Part shown: positions 49,119-60,312 of the stretch, piece by piece
Numbering within the stretch: the first letter of the stretch is position 1
How the letters are laid out: the number at the start of each line of letters is the position of its first letter
Source: Myxocyprinus asiaticus
Lineage: Eukaryota; Chordata; Actinopteri; Cypriniformes; Catostomidae
Length of the DNA stretch: 64,000 bases
Assembly (NCBI RefSeq): GCF_019703515.2
Contig: NC_059365.1
Span: 35,917,501-35,981,500 of the forward strand
Direction: 5' to 3'
The notes under the pieces: model-generated
Seen by the model: the letters and a program-made list of their open reading frames with translations, nothing else
The model's database searches: none
What the model was told of the DNA's origin: nothing
Translations under genes and position numbers: made by a program

Positions 49119-50008
49119 TTTCACACACCTGACTTTTTAAACATTTGCTAAACAGGTTCTATTTTCATATAATGTAGGAACTTAGACGCACTGAAGTCTG
49201 ACTTCAAGTGGCGTTTCATTGCACTTTTCCAAGTAGTAAGTTGGGACTTCCCAAATTCCGAGTTGAATGGAACGCTACATTAATGGCCGCCGAAGGTGAC
49301 ATATGCTTTTTGTACACATAATGGTATAGTTACAGGTTCTACCAGCAGGGGCTAACTATCCATGCTAATAAGCCATACTTTAAGGTCCTGGCTAAACAAA
49401 CAGAGTATGTTTTGATACTGCCACAGAGCCACAGTGAGCATGTTAAATGCACGTTCTTGCGATGGCACATGAGTGAATGGGCACAAAAGAGAATCTAAGT
49501 AGATTTTAATCCTTTTGTAGACTAAACGAAAAAATTTGTATGACATGTTCCTGGAAAATGTCCCTACATGAACGAATATACAGATGTAGGTAAATTTGCT
49601 AGCTAATAACTCTACACGTGTTCATGTTGACTGATTTTGACTGACTGAACAACTTGAACAGAATTAGCTGTTTGCCTCAAAGTAGGTGGAGCTTCAGGTC
49701 ACACCTACCGATGATGTGGACCAATGGCAGTAAGAAGGTGTTTAGGCAGCCAGTAAGAATTTTTCCTAAAAGTTTGCCCAGGCGAGCTGTTACGAACCAC
49801 CGAATCTCAAAAACAATTTTTTGGTCAGATTTAGTTCAAAATGATGCCACACCTGTTCATTCTTCGATTTTGTATGAAGCATATCGGGGCCTTAAATTCA
49901 TGTAAATGCATTAAACAGCTTTCCTTTTTCAGTTTAAGGTCAAAAACAGCTTAACAATAAACTATCCGACACAGGCAGATTTTTGACCTTTACCAATATT
50001 CTTTCCAG
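48642..50008. other. Non-coding interval with long poly-A
   Basis: No gene. A 25-base poly-A run lies at about 49090-49115. Nothing else recognised. Confidence 0.45.
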
Positions 50009-50251
50009 CCCCCACAAAATCGAGAATTCATGGCAAATTTGCTGCAAACTTGCCATAAATTCACCACTGATTATTTTTACATGCAAATGAGCTTTGCGGC
50101 AAACTTGCAGCAAATTGTCAATTGTTGCCAAAGGTTTGCTGCAGGTTCACCACTACCGGTGAAGAGCTACAATGCTCATTTGCATGTGAAAATAATGAGT
50201 GGCAAATTTGCGGCTAGTTTATACACAAGTACACAAGATTTTTTGTAAGGG
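50009..50251. mobile_element. Short MITE, CCCTTAC-end family (copy 2)
   Basis: Left end CCCCCACAAAATCGAGAATTC, right end GATTTTTTGTAAGGG. The inside is a near-palindrome with octamer-type ATGCAAAT on one arm and ATTTGCAT on the other, and CACTACCGGTGAAGAGC at the centre. Same family as 46170-46391. Confidence 0.7.
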
Positions 50252-50271
50252 GGCTTATACAATGTCCGCAG

Positions 50272-50462
50272 CCCTTACAAAAATCGATAATACTGGCAAA
50301 CTTGCCGCAAATTCACTACTGGAAAAAAGCTGCAGACTTCTGGAAAACATTTGCGGTGAATCGCAAGCTCATTTGCATGTGAAAATATTTATTGGGAAAT
50401 TTGCGGCAAGTTTGCAGAAAGTTTGCAGCAATTTTTTCAGAAATCTAGATTTTTTGTAAGGG
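50272..50462. mobile_element. Short MITE, CCCTTAC-end family (copy 3)
   Basis: CCCTTACAAAAATC at the left and GATTTTTTGTAAGGG at the right form the inverted ends. Length is 191 bp. It lies about 20 bp after copy 2 and shares CTCATTTGCATGTGAAAATA and GGCAAACTTGCCGCAAATTC-type motifs. Confidence 0.72.
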
Positions 50463-51559
50463 AAGTGTTGTGCGCATGACTGTTTACCTATTGACATCAA
50501 ATGCAGAGCATAATCAGATGATTTCAAATCTAATGTAAACATGGTTCCCTTTCGTAGGAACTCGAGCTGCGTAATCGCATTGGGACACGCCCTGAGTGTC
50601 ACGTGGTCTGAAGCCCTTGTACAATCACGTCAATTTATTGGCTGGTGGTGCTTAAGCAATGCCCCTACGGAGCTACGTCATGGGCTCCATAAAAGTGCTT
50701 GCTTCGAATCAGATTTTCTGTTCTTCAGTGCATGATCTCTTCTGGCCCGTGTTGTACCAACGACTCACATCGAAGCAAGGATCATTATTATTCTCCCTTT
50801 TGAGTGGCAACACAGGATGGAATTTAAGAAGCAACTCGTTTTATACAGTGTAATTTCAGAGCAATTTTAATGTGTTTTTTCCAAACATTACAAGGGTCTG
50901 ATGGGGACAGTGGCATTGTTCGAGGCTCGCAATTTCTCACCACAAGGCATTATCCCCACTAGTTCCAGTTCCACGGACTCCAGATTGGAGCTCCGTGTGC
51001 AGGGGTGGTTTGGGATTTTAGGCTTTGTGTCTGAGAAGATTGGAGTGCGAACGGACATCGGATTCTTCCTCGTGTTTGTTGCCCTCCCCTTTAGCGAAAG
51101 TGCGAGTCTCGTTGGACATTCTCTGAGGCCTAGCTCAGCGGCCATTTTCTGACAAACAAGTGTGTGAAGAGTTACCATGCGCGTCTTGAGCCGTCGCTTT
51201 TAAAAACGCTGTATGAGAGAATTCATCATTGTAGGTAAGGAAAAAAATTGGCCCCTTTGTCCCTATTGTCTTTTTCTGTGTTGTTCTGGGAGAATGCATA
51301 TGAATAAGGCAATGGAGAAGCAGCCTCTGCCTTTCTCTCTCTCTCTCTCGAAGCATATTGCTTGCGGCGGAGGGTATCATGCATGGACCAGTGAGCCCAG
51401 CTGCAGAACGAGGGGGCTGGAATAATAGAATATTCCCCAACGGAGTGATGGCGAACCAAAGCGCGAGCGCTTCATTGTTGCTATTATTCTTTCGGGATGC
51501 TATCAGGAGATGCAAGGTATTTTAACTCGTGGATCACGCAGGCGTTCTGGTGAGACAAG

Positions 51560-52300
51560 AGACAAGAGGTGCGAATTACCCCCCCCCCGCAGGCTCGCGC
51601 TGGGGAAAGAGTTGGTCAAGGCAATGTTTTTTTCGCAAGGGTGTTTCACACTATCTGGGTACTACGCGTTGTTCCCCCATTATATGTTGGGACCAGATTA
51701 GTTTTAACCCATTTTTTTAGTACACCAATTTAGCTCAGTCTCCCACCTTAATTTACGCTGGCGAACGAGCATTGAATATTGTCAGCTTGAGTTTTGCCTC
51801 TGCCTCCATGACCAAGGGTTTCAGGGCATGCGTAATATAACTCAATGTATGATAAAAATAGGTCTACACACGAGCCTGAAAGGCTAGCTGTGTAACGAAG
51901 GATGAGCCCCTATTCAGTGAAAGAAATTGGACAGTATAAACGTATCCGTTTCTCTCCTGTTTGCCCTTCAGTCAGTATCGGGATGAGTTTGCCGTTGTAT
52001 GTGCCTCGAATGTCCGGCAACCAGAATGTGGTTCAGTTTTCCCCAGCAGCTTTTTAAAAAAAAAAATTTAAGAATGCTGGGACCACTGTGGCAAGCCTGC
52101 TTGCTTTCAATTCACCTCCATGTTCACACATTCTTCCCCATTCTATGCTAGGGAAGATGGTTTATCTGGCATCCTCTGCTGTAAATACATTCAGAGTGAC
52201 TGCTTTTTATAACTGCCTGATCGGATTCAGCCTCTGTCTCCATGACCAAGTGTTTCGAGACATTCTGTGGCGAGCAGGGCATGGCAGAGCAGCGTCTGGG
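51560..52300. other. DIRS interior, unrecognised, with a ~35-bp direct repeat
   Basis: GCCTCTGCCTCCATGACCAAGGGTTTCAGGGCAT at 51799-51832 recurs as GCCTCTGTCTCCATGACCAAGTGTTTCGAGACAT at about 52231-52264, roughly 432 bp apart. No gene could be assigned. A CCCCCCCCC run lies at 51580-51588. Confidence 0.45.
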
Positions 52301-52550
52301 TAGAGCGAGGCCGGAGAGATAAGTGGTGAACAAGCTCCACCTGTGCGCCACAACGGTCTTGCGCTCCAGTGAGGAGCAGCGGGAGTATTTAAGGAGAGGA
52401 GACAGTGGCAGATGGGAAGAGAGAGACAAACAGAGCTGACTGTGTGTATTGTTGAGCTGAAAAGCCAATGTATGTGTAGTGTTGAGCTGAAAAGGCAACA
52501 GGGTGTATGCAAGTGTTGAGCTGAAAAGCCAACAGAGTATACAGATGTGC
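52265..52550. repeat. Possible LTR-like segment with short tandem repeat
   Basis: GGGAGTATTTAAGGAGAGGA looks like a core promoter. It is followed by three copies of GTTGAGCTGAAAAGCCAA at 52451, 52481 and 52515 (spacing 30 and 34 bp). The arrangement is like U3-R of a fish retroelement, but neither end could be fixed. Confidence 0.35.
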
Positions 52551-52554
52551 TCAA

Positions 52555-53030
52555 ATGTTTGCATACCCTGGCATAAATTGTGAAATTTTGGCATTGATTT
52601 TGAAAATATGACTGATCATGCAAAAAAAAACTGTCTTTTATTTAAGGATAGTGATCATATGAAGCCATTTATTATCACATAGTTGTTTGGCTCCTTTTTA
52701 AATCATAATGGTAACAGAAATCACCCAAATGGCCCTGATCAAAAGTTTACATACCCTTGAATGTTTGGCCTTGTTACAGACACACAAGGTGACACACACT
52801 GGTTTAAATGGCAATTAAAGGTTAATTTCCCACACCTGTGGCTTTTTAAATTGCAATTAGTGTCTGTGTATAAATAGTCAATGAGTTTGTTAGCTCTCAC
52901 GTGGATGCACTGAGCAGGCTAGACACTGAGCCATGCGGAGCAGAAAAAAACTGTCAAAAGACAGTTGGAAACTTAACAGACATAAAGATGGAAAAGGATA
53001 TAAAAAATATATCCAAATCCAGACATCCCC
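52555..53030 (+). pseudogene. 5' part of a Tc1 element with transposase N-terminus
   Basis: It begins with the terminal repeat TGTGCTCAAATGTTTGCATA, preceded by TATACAGA. It has a second internal repeat (GATCAAAAGTTTACATACCC near 52737) and a TATAAATAG box near 52868, and reaches the transposase start at 52933 (MRSRKKLSKDS, then KDGKGYKK). The coding part then decays, and the rest of the element is gone. In intact relatives this N-terminus leads into the paired HTH domain. Confidence 0.72.
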
Positions 53031-53082
53031 TGCCAGCCCTTGGCATAGGTGCATGCAGAACAATACCAAAACACTTCTCTTT

Positions 53083-53536
53083 TTTTATTTTTTTATTTTT
53101 TTTAAAGATTTTCTCCCCTTTTTCTACCCAATTTGGAATGCCCAATTCCCAATGCGCTCTAAGTCCTCATGGTAGCATAGTGACTCACCTCAGGTTGGGT
53201 GGCAAAGGAGGAATCTCAGTTGCCTCCATGTCAGAGACCATCAACCCACGCATCTTATCACATGGCTTGTTGAGTGCAGAGACATAGCATGTGTGGAGGT
53301 GTCACACCATCCACCACGGCATTCACACACAACTCACCACGTGCCCCACTGAGAGCGAACCACAATATAGCGACCACATGGAGGATACCCCATGTGACTT
53401 TACCCTCCCTAGCAACCGGGCCAATTTGGTTGCTTAGGAGACCTGGCTGGAGTCACTCAGCATGCCCTGGGAATCGAACTCGCGAACTCCAGGTGTGGTA
53501 GTCAGCATCTTTACTCACTGATATACCCAGGCCCCC
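53083..53536 (-). mobile_element. tRNA-derived SINE, copy 2, with 14-bp target duplication
   Basis: Flanked by AAACACTTCTCTTT at 53069-53082 and 53537-53550, a perfect 14-bp duplication. On the minus strand it starts GGGGGCCTGGGTATATCAGT (A box region), has B box AGTTCGATTCC at 53470-53480, and has the same body as the copy at 31706. It ends in an A-rich tail (T-rich on plus, 53083-53106). The clean duplication indicates fairly recent LINE-assisted insertion. Confidence 0.93.
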
Positions 53537-53550
53537 AAACACTTCTCTTT

Positions 53551-54960
53551 AAAGTATAACAAAGTTTTTTGAGGCAGTAATATCAATTAATAATCAATAC
53601 AATGCAGTCAGTAAACGTCCGACTTCCAACTACAAACTAAACAGTAACATAATTAGATATGGTAACAGATAAGCCTATAATACATGAGAGCAGAGTAGAG
53701 GTGTGTGTGAATGTGTGTGTGTGTGTGTGTGTGTGTGTGAAGGAGAGGAGTGCACAAAATGGCGGGCATGGCTCTCATGGTGAGTGCGTCACGTGAGGTT
53801 TCCGGCCAGAGAATGTGGCGGAGAGACTGGTTAATGGGGTCTGCCCATATAACACGTGTCTCCGCTGGTATGATAACTTAGGGACAAAGCTGGGCTCTAT
53901 TGCCAAGTTATCTGTTCGCCAAATGTTGGGTATGTTTGTGTGGGGTTGTGTGTGTGTGCGGTTAGTACGAGAGAGAGATAAGAGGGCGACAGCACTGAAT
54001 TCAGCTTAGCAATCGTAAGAGAGACGGAAACCGTTAGTTTTATCACTCAGAGACGCGGTGAATGGCTCGTAATCTGTCCGCCGCGGTCGTTGGTTCTTTA
54101 ATGGATAAACTCAGTGTGCCGGTCTCACCTGCGATGGTGGAAATGCATAAACAGCCCAACGTGGTTGAACGACAACACAGCAAATCTCATTCGTGGTACA
54201 GTAAGTAACAGTAATACCTTGAGTATTATTAGCAGCAATGAGCGGACTCTGCAGTCCGTAAACTGTACAATCAATAGCCTCGATACACAAGAATAACACA
54301 CTATAATAATCATCTCTGCCCAGACGTAAACCTCTTACTTGAGTCACGTGTGGATGCGGGTAGAATGTGTGTTCGTCCCTTGTTTGACTCCAACTCGGTT
54401 CCTCGAAACTCGGGTGATGATGGGAGGCCATTTCTTCACTCTGTTGGTGGGCAGTACGGCAGCTGATTCTCAGTGGGTTGGCGGAGAAATCAGCGAATTC
54501 GACTCGGTTGAAGAAGGAAGAGAAATCTTCTTTCTTCACTTCTGCAAGCAAAAGAGTGAGACGTGGATTGCTCAGCAGTCTCCTTCAGATCCGTTAGCAT
54601 ACTCGGTGGAACACGGAGAATCTTGGCTCATCCAGCGAGATGGAGATTGTATGGCCAAAGTTCAGGTATATACGTTACTTCCTTGGGCAACGAGGTGCAG
54701 CAGGGCTGCAACTAGACACGGCGAATACTGTCGCTGGAAGCAAGGCTTAGGAGGAATCTCCAGGGTTTTATACTCTCGATGACTTCATGGTTGAGGGACG
54801 CATTCAGTCGTGCGTTTCATCCAATAGGAGTTGAGAGTTCGATCCTTTAGAATTTGACACCTAGGTGTAAAGTGAGCAAGGCTTGATGGGATCTGCAGTC
54901 TGTTTGGACTCCCTTTGTTTGATTTTGGCACCGGTTTTGTTTTCAGACTTTGAGTGTTCC
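53551..54960. other. Unrecognised GC-richer region with overlapping open frames
   Basis: It holds a TG microsatellite (about 53713-53739). It also has a 147-codon plus-strand frame (54339-54782, MSHVWMRVECVFVPCLTP...) overlapping a 146-codon minus-strand frame (54111-54551), neither with a motif I recognise. TTAGTTTTATCACTCAGAGA near 54034 has the look of a dispersed repeat. It may be part of the second DIRS element or another insertion. Confidence 0.35.
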
Positions 54961-55079
54961 TACAGGCCTCAGTCAGGCTTTATGATTGTGTGTAAGCCTG
55001 CCTTTGTCTCCTATCTGAGCACATGACGCCCAACACCTGCAAGAACATTTCACAGGCTTTTGGGGCTCATGATCGCAGC

Positions 55080-55660
55080 TTCCGCTGTCATTCACCCGGG
55101 CATGTTGCATGCGAGACCTTTTCAGTTCTGAATGAACTCCGCAAAGGGACTTCAACCACTGACGCATGTGTTCCGTCTCTTCAAAGTGATGCATGGGTGC
55201 TACCGATCTCTGTTACCATGGAAACGGACCCGCCTTTTGATGTCACACATTCCGTTGGGACAGGTGTGTCGCCACAAAGTTATAATGACAGACGCCTCCT
55301 CCACGGGCTGGGATGCTGTATACAAGGGTCATCCAGCCTGTGGGGTTTGGACGGGCCAGCAGCAATATTGCACATAAACTGTATGGAGATGTTCACAGTG
55401 CTGCTGGTGTTAAAGATTTTCCTCCCGGAGATTCAGGGCAGTCATGTCCTCATCTGGTTGGACAACAGGACGGTGGTGTCCTACATCAATTGCCAAGGAG
55501 GAATGCGTTCTCGTGCCATGCCGAGACTGGCATGTTGCATTGTTCTACGGGCACCGGACAATGTGCTGACTCTATGTGCCGTGCATGTCTTGGTCCAGTT
55601 GAATTTGGGGGCGAATCTCCTGTCCAGGCAGGGCTTGATGCCGGAGAGTGGACATAGAAC
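55080..55660 (+). pseudogene. DIRS RNase H fragment, frameshifted
   Basis: This is the RNase H domain of a DIRS pol protein. VCRHKVIMTDASSTGWDAVY (first catalytic Asp, frame 55132-55377) is followed after a frameshift near 55355 by HINCMEMFTVLLVLKIF (Glu) and HVLIWLDNRTVVSYINCQGG (second Asp) in the frame 55023-55787, then NLGANLLSRQGL. It is related to the 22559-23350 domain of the first DIRS element but clearly diverged. The RT part upstream and the recombinase downstream are deleted. Confidence 0.85.
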
Positions 55661-55762
55661 AAATCTGGTAACGGTGCGGCACACTCAGGGCATATCCCAA
55701 TGCCATTACACAGCATCTCGTTCCCACTCAGGGAACCAGGGTTATGTTTCACGTAACCAAGA

Positions 55763-57693
55763 TTTTTTCTTACGTGTTTTTTTATAGTTACCATGGTATT
55801 GCTATGCATGTAAATGTGCTCAGTGTTTACACTTTTCGTGGGGAATAAACATACGAATGGCTTATTTATAGTTTTCCCTGCATAATAAGCTGGCATATCA
55901 GCAAGTATTTTAACATCTAAAAATTACACACATAACCTATAAAGTCATTTTAAAAATGGCTCTCAAGCAGAGAATCTTGGATGACTGCCTATTCATGAAA
56001 TCTTTTAGAGAAATGCTTGTTTATATTGCACTGAACTGTTCAATTAGAATGTAATTATCCTAAAATCATTCTTGTCATACTATTGGCATTTTCCCTGTAA
56101 GACATTTTGTGCTCAAAAATTATCTGGGAGAAGGGGATGGAATTGCCTATATGATAGAAAAATCACAAATCAGATCTCTTCAATCTCTCAGTTGTCTATT
56201 AAGCTGGTCTAAATTGTTTAAGCTGATCTTCCAGCCTGTCCTGCTGAAAAGTCCCCTAAACCAGCCAAGGTGATCAGCTAACACCAGCAAACCTGTTTAG
56301 GCTGGTTTAAGAAGTTTTTTCTAAAGGGATGAGTGACATAATTATATTAAGTCTCCTGAACTATGAAACAGCAACCTCTGAGCAATAAAATTTCTCTGAG
56401 CATTCCTGTGAAAGAACTTTTGCATCTTTTATAGGAGAAACTAAGGATTGCACAAAAGAATGCACGTGTGTGTGACTGTTTAATCAAGCATTTGTGAAAT
56501 ACACAAACAAACAATCAAACAACCCTACAAAAACAAATTGATGGGTCTAATTTCAAATAAATTAGCATCTGAAACTATTCAGAAACAAACTAATGCAACA
56601 TCTTAGGGATGTGTAACCTTCAAGAGTCAATTTTATTGGTGGGTTATACATGTTTTTGCTTGCAAGTACCGTTGTCATTCCTCCCTGGATCTGATTCATC
56701 TGGATCTGTGCTGGGGAAACTGCAGGGCAAGCTTTGGTATTTGCTGCAATACATCTGCAGAGAGCCTCATTACTGAGAGGGAGGGTCTTTGCTGTACTGG
56801 CTCACTCACCTTATTAGCAGTCTTTATTACTTTCTATTTTAATGAACCACAAAGCAGAGCATCAGTTTGCCTGTCTGTGTTTATTTGGCTTGGTAATGGA
56901 CCAATCTAATGCAGCTCAAGGCTAGAAATTCAGTTCTTACAGAGAGCTGGTACAGTCCCCCACTTGATGGCGAGATATTATGATGATTTTTTTTGGGACA
57001 AAATGGCATCATGCTGTTCAAAAACATAAGTGTATTTGGAAGCATGGTATAAAACATTGCATTATGGTGTCCTAGATAAGATAATAATGTGATTGAAGAA
57101 AATGTGAGTGGTGCTTGCCTGTGCAAAAACGTACCTCCATGATGCCAGGGTGTTTTGGATGGTTGCTATAGCGTTGCTATGTGATTGCTAAAATGTTCTG
57201 GGGTGGTTATCTGGTGGTTGCTTACTGGTTCAAGTCAAAAGATGCCACTACAGTTTGTGTGATATTTACATTCAATGCATTCGGTACATGCTACTTATGC
57301 ATTTAAGATATACAATTTATCAGTACATGGGTAGTTGAAGTGCTTTTGGAAAGTTCACCTGTCCTGTGGTGTGTCATGCTATATACCATCTTAAACAGCA
57401 TTTTATAATTATTTTGAATGCAACTTTTATGACCTTATATTAGGGTGTTTCTTCAACTTTGGGCACTTTTAAAAGGTACATTCTCGTTAAAACGTTTTTC
57501 ACACTCTCACTATTCATTTATTTATTTAATTGTGTCTACTTACATGTCGAACAGTGTATGTACCGGAGATTTGTCATTTTTTTCTGAAATTTATGAAAAA
57601 TTGCACCATAACGTCATTTCCAGCACATTTCAAAATCTATATTGTGTTTAACAGAACTCTGTGGTGGAAATGAAGCTGACGGAAACAAAATTT
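55763..57693. other. Non-coding interval with MITE debris
   Basis: At 56205-56325 CTAAACCAGCCAAGGTGATCAGC and CTGTTTAGGCTGGTTTAAG form an inverted pair typical of a small fish MITE. At 57165-57225 GGTTGCTATAGCGTTGCTATGTGATTGCTAA is a known type of short dispersed repeat. No gene. Confidence 0.5.
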
Positions 57694-58281
57694 GGTAACA
57701 CTTTCTATGAAGCCCATATTTATAATGCATTGTAGAGGCATTATACATGCATTATACTGAATTCATAAGGTCTCATAATACACTTTATAATAAGTTATAA
57801 CTAATAATTATAGCACAGTTATAATACATTATAAGACTTCCCCTATTCATAGTTATACTTTAGAGTATAATGCATTATAACACAAGCAACATCCAGTTTT
57901 AACAAAGTTAATCGTATAAGTGCCGTATAGTGTAAAAAGTCAAAAGGCTTTATGAAGTGATCATATAATAAGTGGTCTTTGCCTGCTTTAAATAAAGTTA
58001 CAAAAGCAATATCTTCTTATAAACAGCCATAACATAAACTTGTAACATACAATACATAACAAGTCAAACTTATAACGGAAGTTATTTATAAAATAAGTCT
58101 TCAAATAAGATGCACAAACATTGATTGGCAGATTGGCCACATGTGTGATCAACATTACACATTTTTTCTAACCCTAATGTATATAACTTTCAGCATGACT
58201 TGTAATTTCTAACCACTTAAAAATATCTTATGGATGTTTATAGAAGACATTGCTTTTATTGTTTTACTTAAAGCATACCTA

Positions 58282-59806
58282 CAGTGCATCCGGAAAGTAT
58301 TCACAGCGCTTCACTTTTTCCACATTTTGTTATGTAAAAGTTTGTTTGAAATCTTTGCAAATTTATTAAAAATAAAAAACGAAAAAAATCACATGTACAT
58401 AAGTATTCACAGCCTTTGCCATGACACTCAAAATTGAGCTCAGGTGCATCCTGTTTCCACTTGAGATGTTTCTACAACTTGATTGGAGTCCACCTGTGGT
58501 AAATTCAGTTGATTGGACATGATTTGGAAAAGCACACACCTGTCTATATAAGGTCCCACAGTTAACAGTGCATGTCAGAGCACAAACCAAGCCATGAAGT
58601 CCAAGGAATTGTCTGTAGACCTCAGAGACAGGATTGTATCGAGGCACAGATCTGGGGAAGGGTACAGAAAACTTTCTGCAGCATTGAAGGTCCCAATGAG
58701 CACAGTGGCCTCCATCATCCGTAAATGGAAGAAGTTTGGAACCACCAGGACTCTTCCTAGAGCTGGCCGCCTGGCCAAACTGAGCGATCGGGGGAGAAGG
58801 GCCTTAGTCAGGGAGGTGACCAAGAACCTGATGGTCACTCTGACAGAGCTCCAGCGTTTCTCTGTGGAGAGAGGAGAACCTTCCAGAAGAACAACCATCT
58901 CTGCAGCACTCCACCAATCAGGCCTGTATGGTAGAGTGGCCAGACGGAAGCCACTCCTCAGTAAAAGGCACATGACAGCCAGCCTGGAGTTTGCCAAAAG
59001 GCACCTGAAGGACTCTCAGACCATGAGAAACAAAGATTGAACTCTTTGGCCTGAATGGCAAGCGTCATGTCTGGAGGAAACCAGGCACCGCTCATCACCT
59101 GGCCAATACCATCCCTACAGTGAAGCATGGTGGTGGCAGCATCGTGCTGTGGGGATGTTTTTCAGCGGCAGGTACTGGGAGACTAGTCAGGATCGAGGGA
59201 AAGATGAATGCAGCAATGTACAGAGACATCCTTGATGAAAACCTGCTCCAGAGTGCTCTGGACCTCAGACTGGGGCGAAGGTTCATCTTCCAACAGGACA
59301 ACAACCATAAGTACACAGCCAAGATATAAAAGGAATGGCTCCGGGACAACTCTGTGAATGTCCTTGAATGGCCCAGCCAGAGCCCAGACTTGAACCCGAT
59401 TGAACATCTCTGGAGAGATCTGAAAATGGCTGTGCACCGTCGCTCCCCATCCAACCTGATGGAGCTTGAGAGGTCCTGCAAAGAAGAATGGGAGAAACTG
59501 CCCAAAAATAGGTGTGCCAAGCTTGTAGCATCATACTCAAAAGACTTGAGGCTGTAATTGGTACCAAAGGTGCTTCAACAAAGTATTGAGCAAAGGCTGT
59601 GAATACTTTTTTTTTTTTTTTTTTTTCGTTTTTTGCTTTTAATAAATTTGCAAAGATTTCAAACAAACTTCTTTCACATTGTCATTATGGGGTATTGTTT
59701 GTAGAATTTTGAGGAAAATAATGAATTTAATCCATTTTGGAATAAGGCTGTAACACAACAAAATGTGGAAAAAGTGAAGCGCTGTGAATACTTTCCGGAT
59801 GCACTG
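58282..59806 (+). mobile_element. DD34E Tc1 element, copy B
   Basis: The ends CAGTGCATCCGGAAAGTATT and AATACTTTCCGGATGCACTG lie between TA at 58280-58281 and 59807-59808. About 85 bp is missing from the left inverted repeat compared with copy A (GTTATG joins directly to TAAAAGTTTGTTTG). It is inserted in the fold-back element at 57694-60053, in opposite orientation to copy A. Confidence 0.95.
58594..59574 (+). pseudogene. Tc1 DD34E transposase, copy B (broken)
   Basis: The start at 58594 gives MKSKELSVDLRDRIVSRH and an open frame of 148 codons through the HTH domains to MRNKD and a stop at 59040. This is the same premature junction as in copy A, with the WSDE box and its catalytic Asp deleted. 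The continuation is in another frame: [20 protein letters not shown] (from 59120), [14 protein letters not shown] with the second Asp, a TAA at 59327-59329, then [17 protein letters not shown] with the Glu 34 residues after the Asp. QQDNDPKH-type residues have drifted. The C-terminal end is shifted after ASYSK. Confidence 0.92.
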
Positions 59807-60312
59807 TATTATACATATTACAATTATATATAATACATTCTTCTGCAGATTAAATTAAATATTGCTTGTGTTATAATACATTATACTCTAAGGTATATAT
59901 ATGAATAGGTAAGTATTATAATGTATTATAATTGTGGATACAATTATTTATGAGAAGTTATAACATTTTATAAGGTGTATTATGAGACATTACTAATGCA
60001 TAATAATGCTTTTACAATGCATTATAAAAATGCGCTTCATAGAAAGTGTTACCCAAATGTTTTAAAGTTTTTGAAAAAAGTGTACGAGTCCTTTGTCCTG
60101 CTAAGGCTAATTTCATAGCTAACATTATACTGTATGTATCATAAATACTGTACACACTGTTAAATAATATTTTCACAATCATATAAATATTAACCAAAAT
60201 CTTGATGTTGATTTAAAAAACAATTGGCACATTATGTGTCAAGTCAACCCACATGCATTCCCTTGAAATGGAATGTGTGACCTTGCCGTTGCTGTCGCAC
60301 TCTACCAGTTAA

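Larger units (their letters stand above)
50541..55762 (+). mobile_element. Second DIRS-type element, degenerate and internally deleted
   Basis: The left end (GGTTCCCTTTCGTAGGAACTCG to ACACGCCCTGAGTGTC, 50543-50602) is matched in inverted form at 55679-55738 (ACACTCAGGGCATATCCCAATG to CACTCAGGGAACC). A DIRS-type RNase H lies directly before the right end. Reverse transcriptase, recombinase and internal complementary region are missing. About 4 kb between holds unidentified sequence plus Tc1, SINE and probable LTR debris. The termini differ from the 19.8-kb element, so this is another DIRS family. Confidence 0.75.
57694..60053. mobile_element. Fold-back hAT-type element interrupted by a Tc1
   Basis: The ends GGTAACACTTTCTATGAAG and CTTCATAGAAAGTGTTACC are perfect inverted repeats of 19 bp. 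The flanks CAAAATTT and CAAATGTT match at 6 of 8. The inner sequence is largely a long imperfect palindrome of TATAATGCATTATAA-type motifs. Removing the Tc1 copy (58282-59806 plus one TA) leaves about 0.83 kb. Confidence 0.85.
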
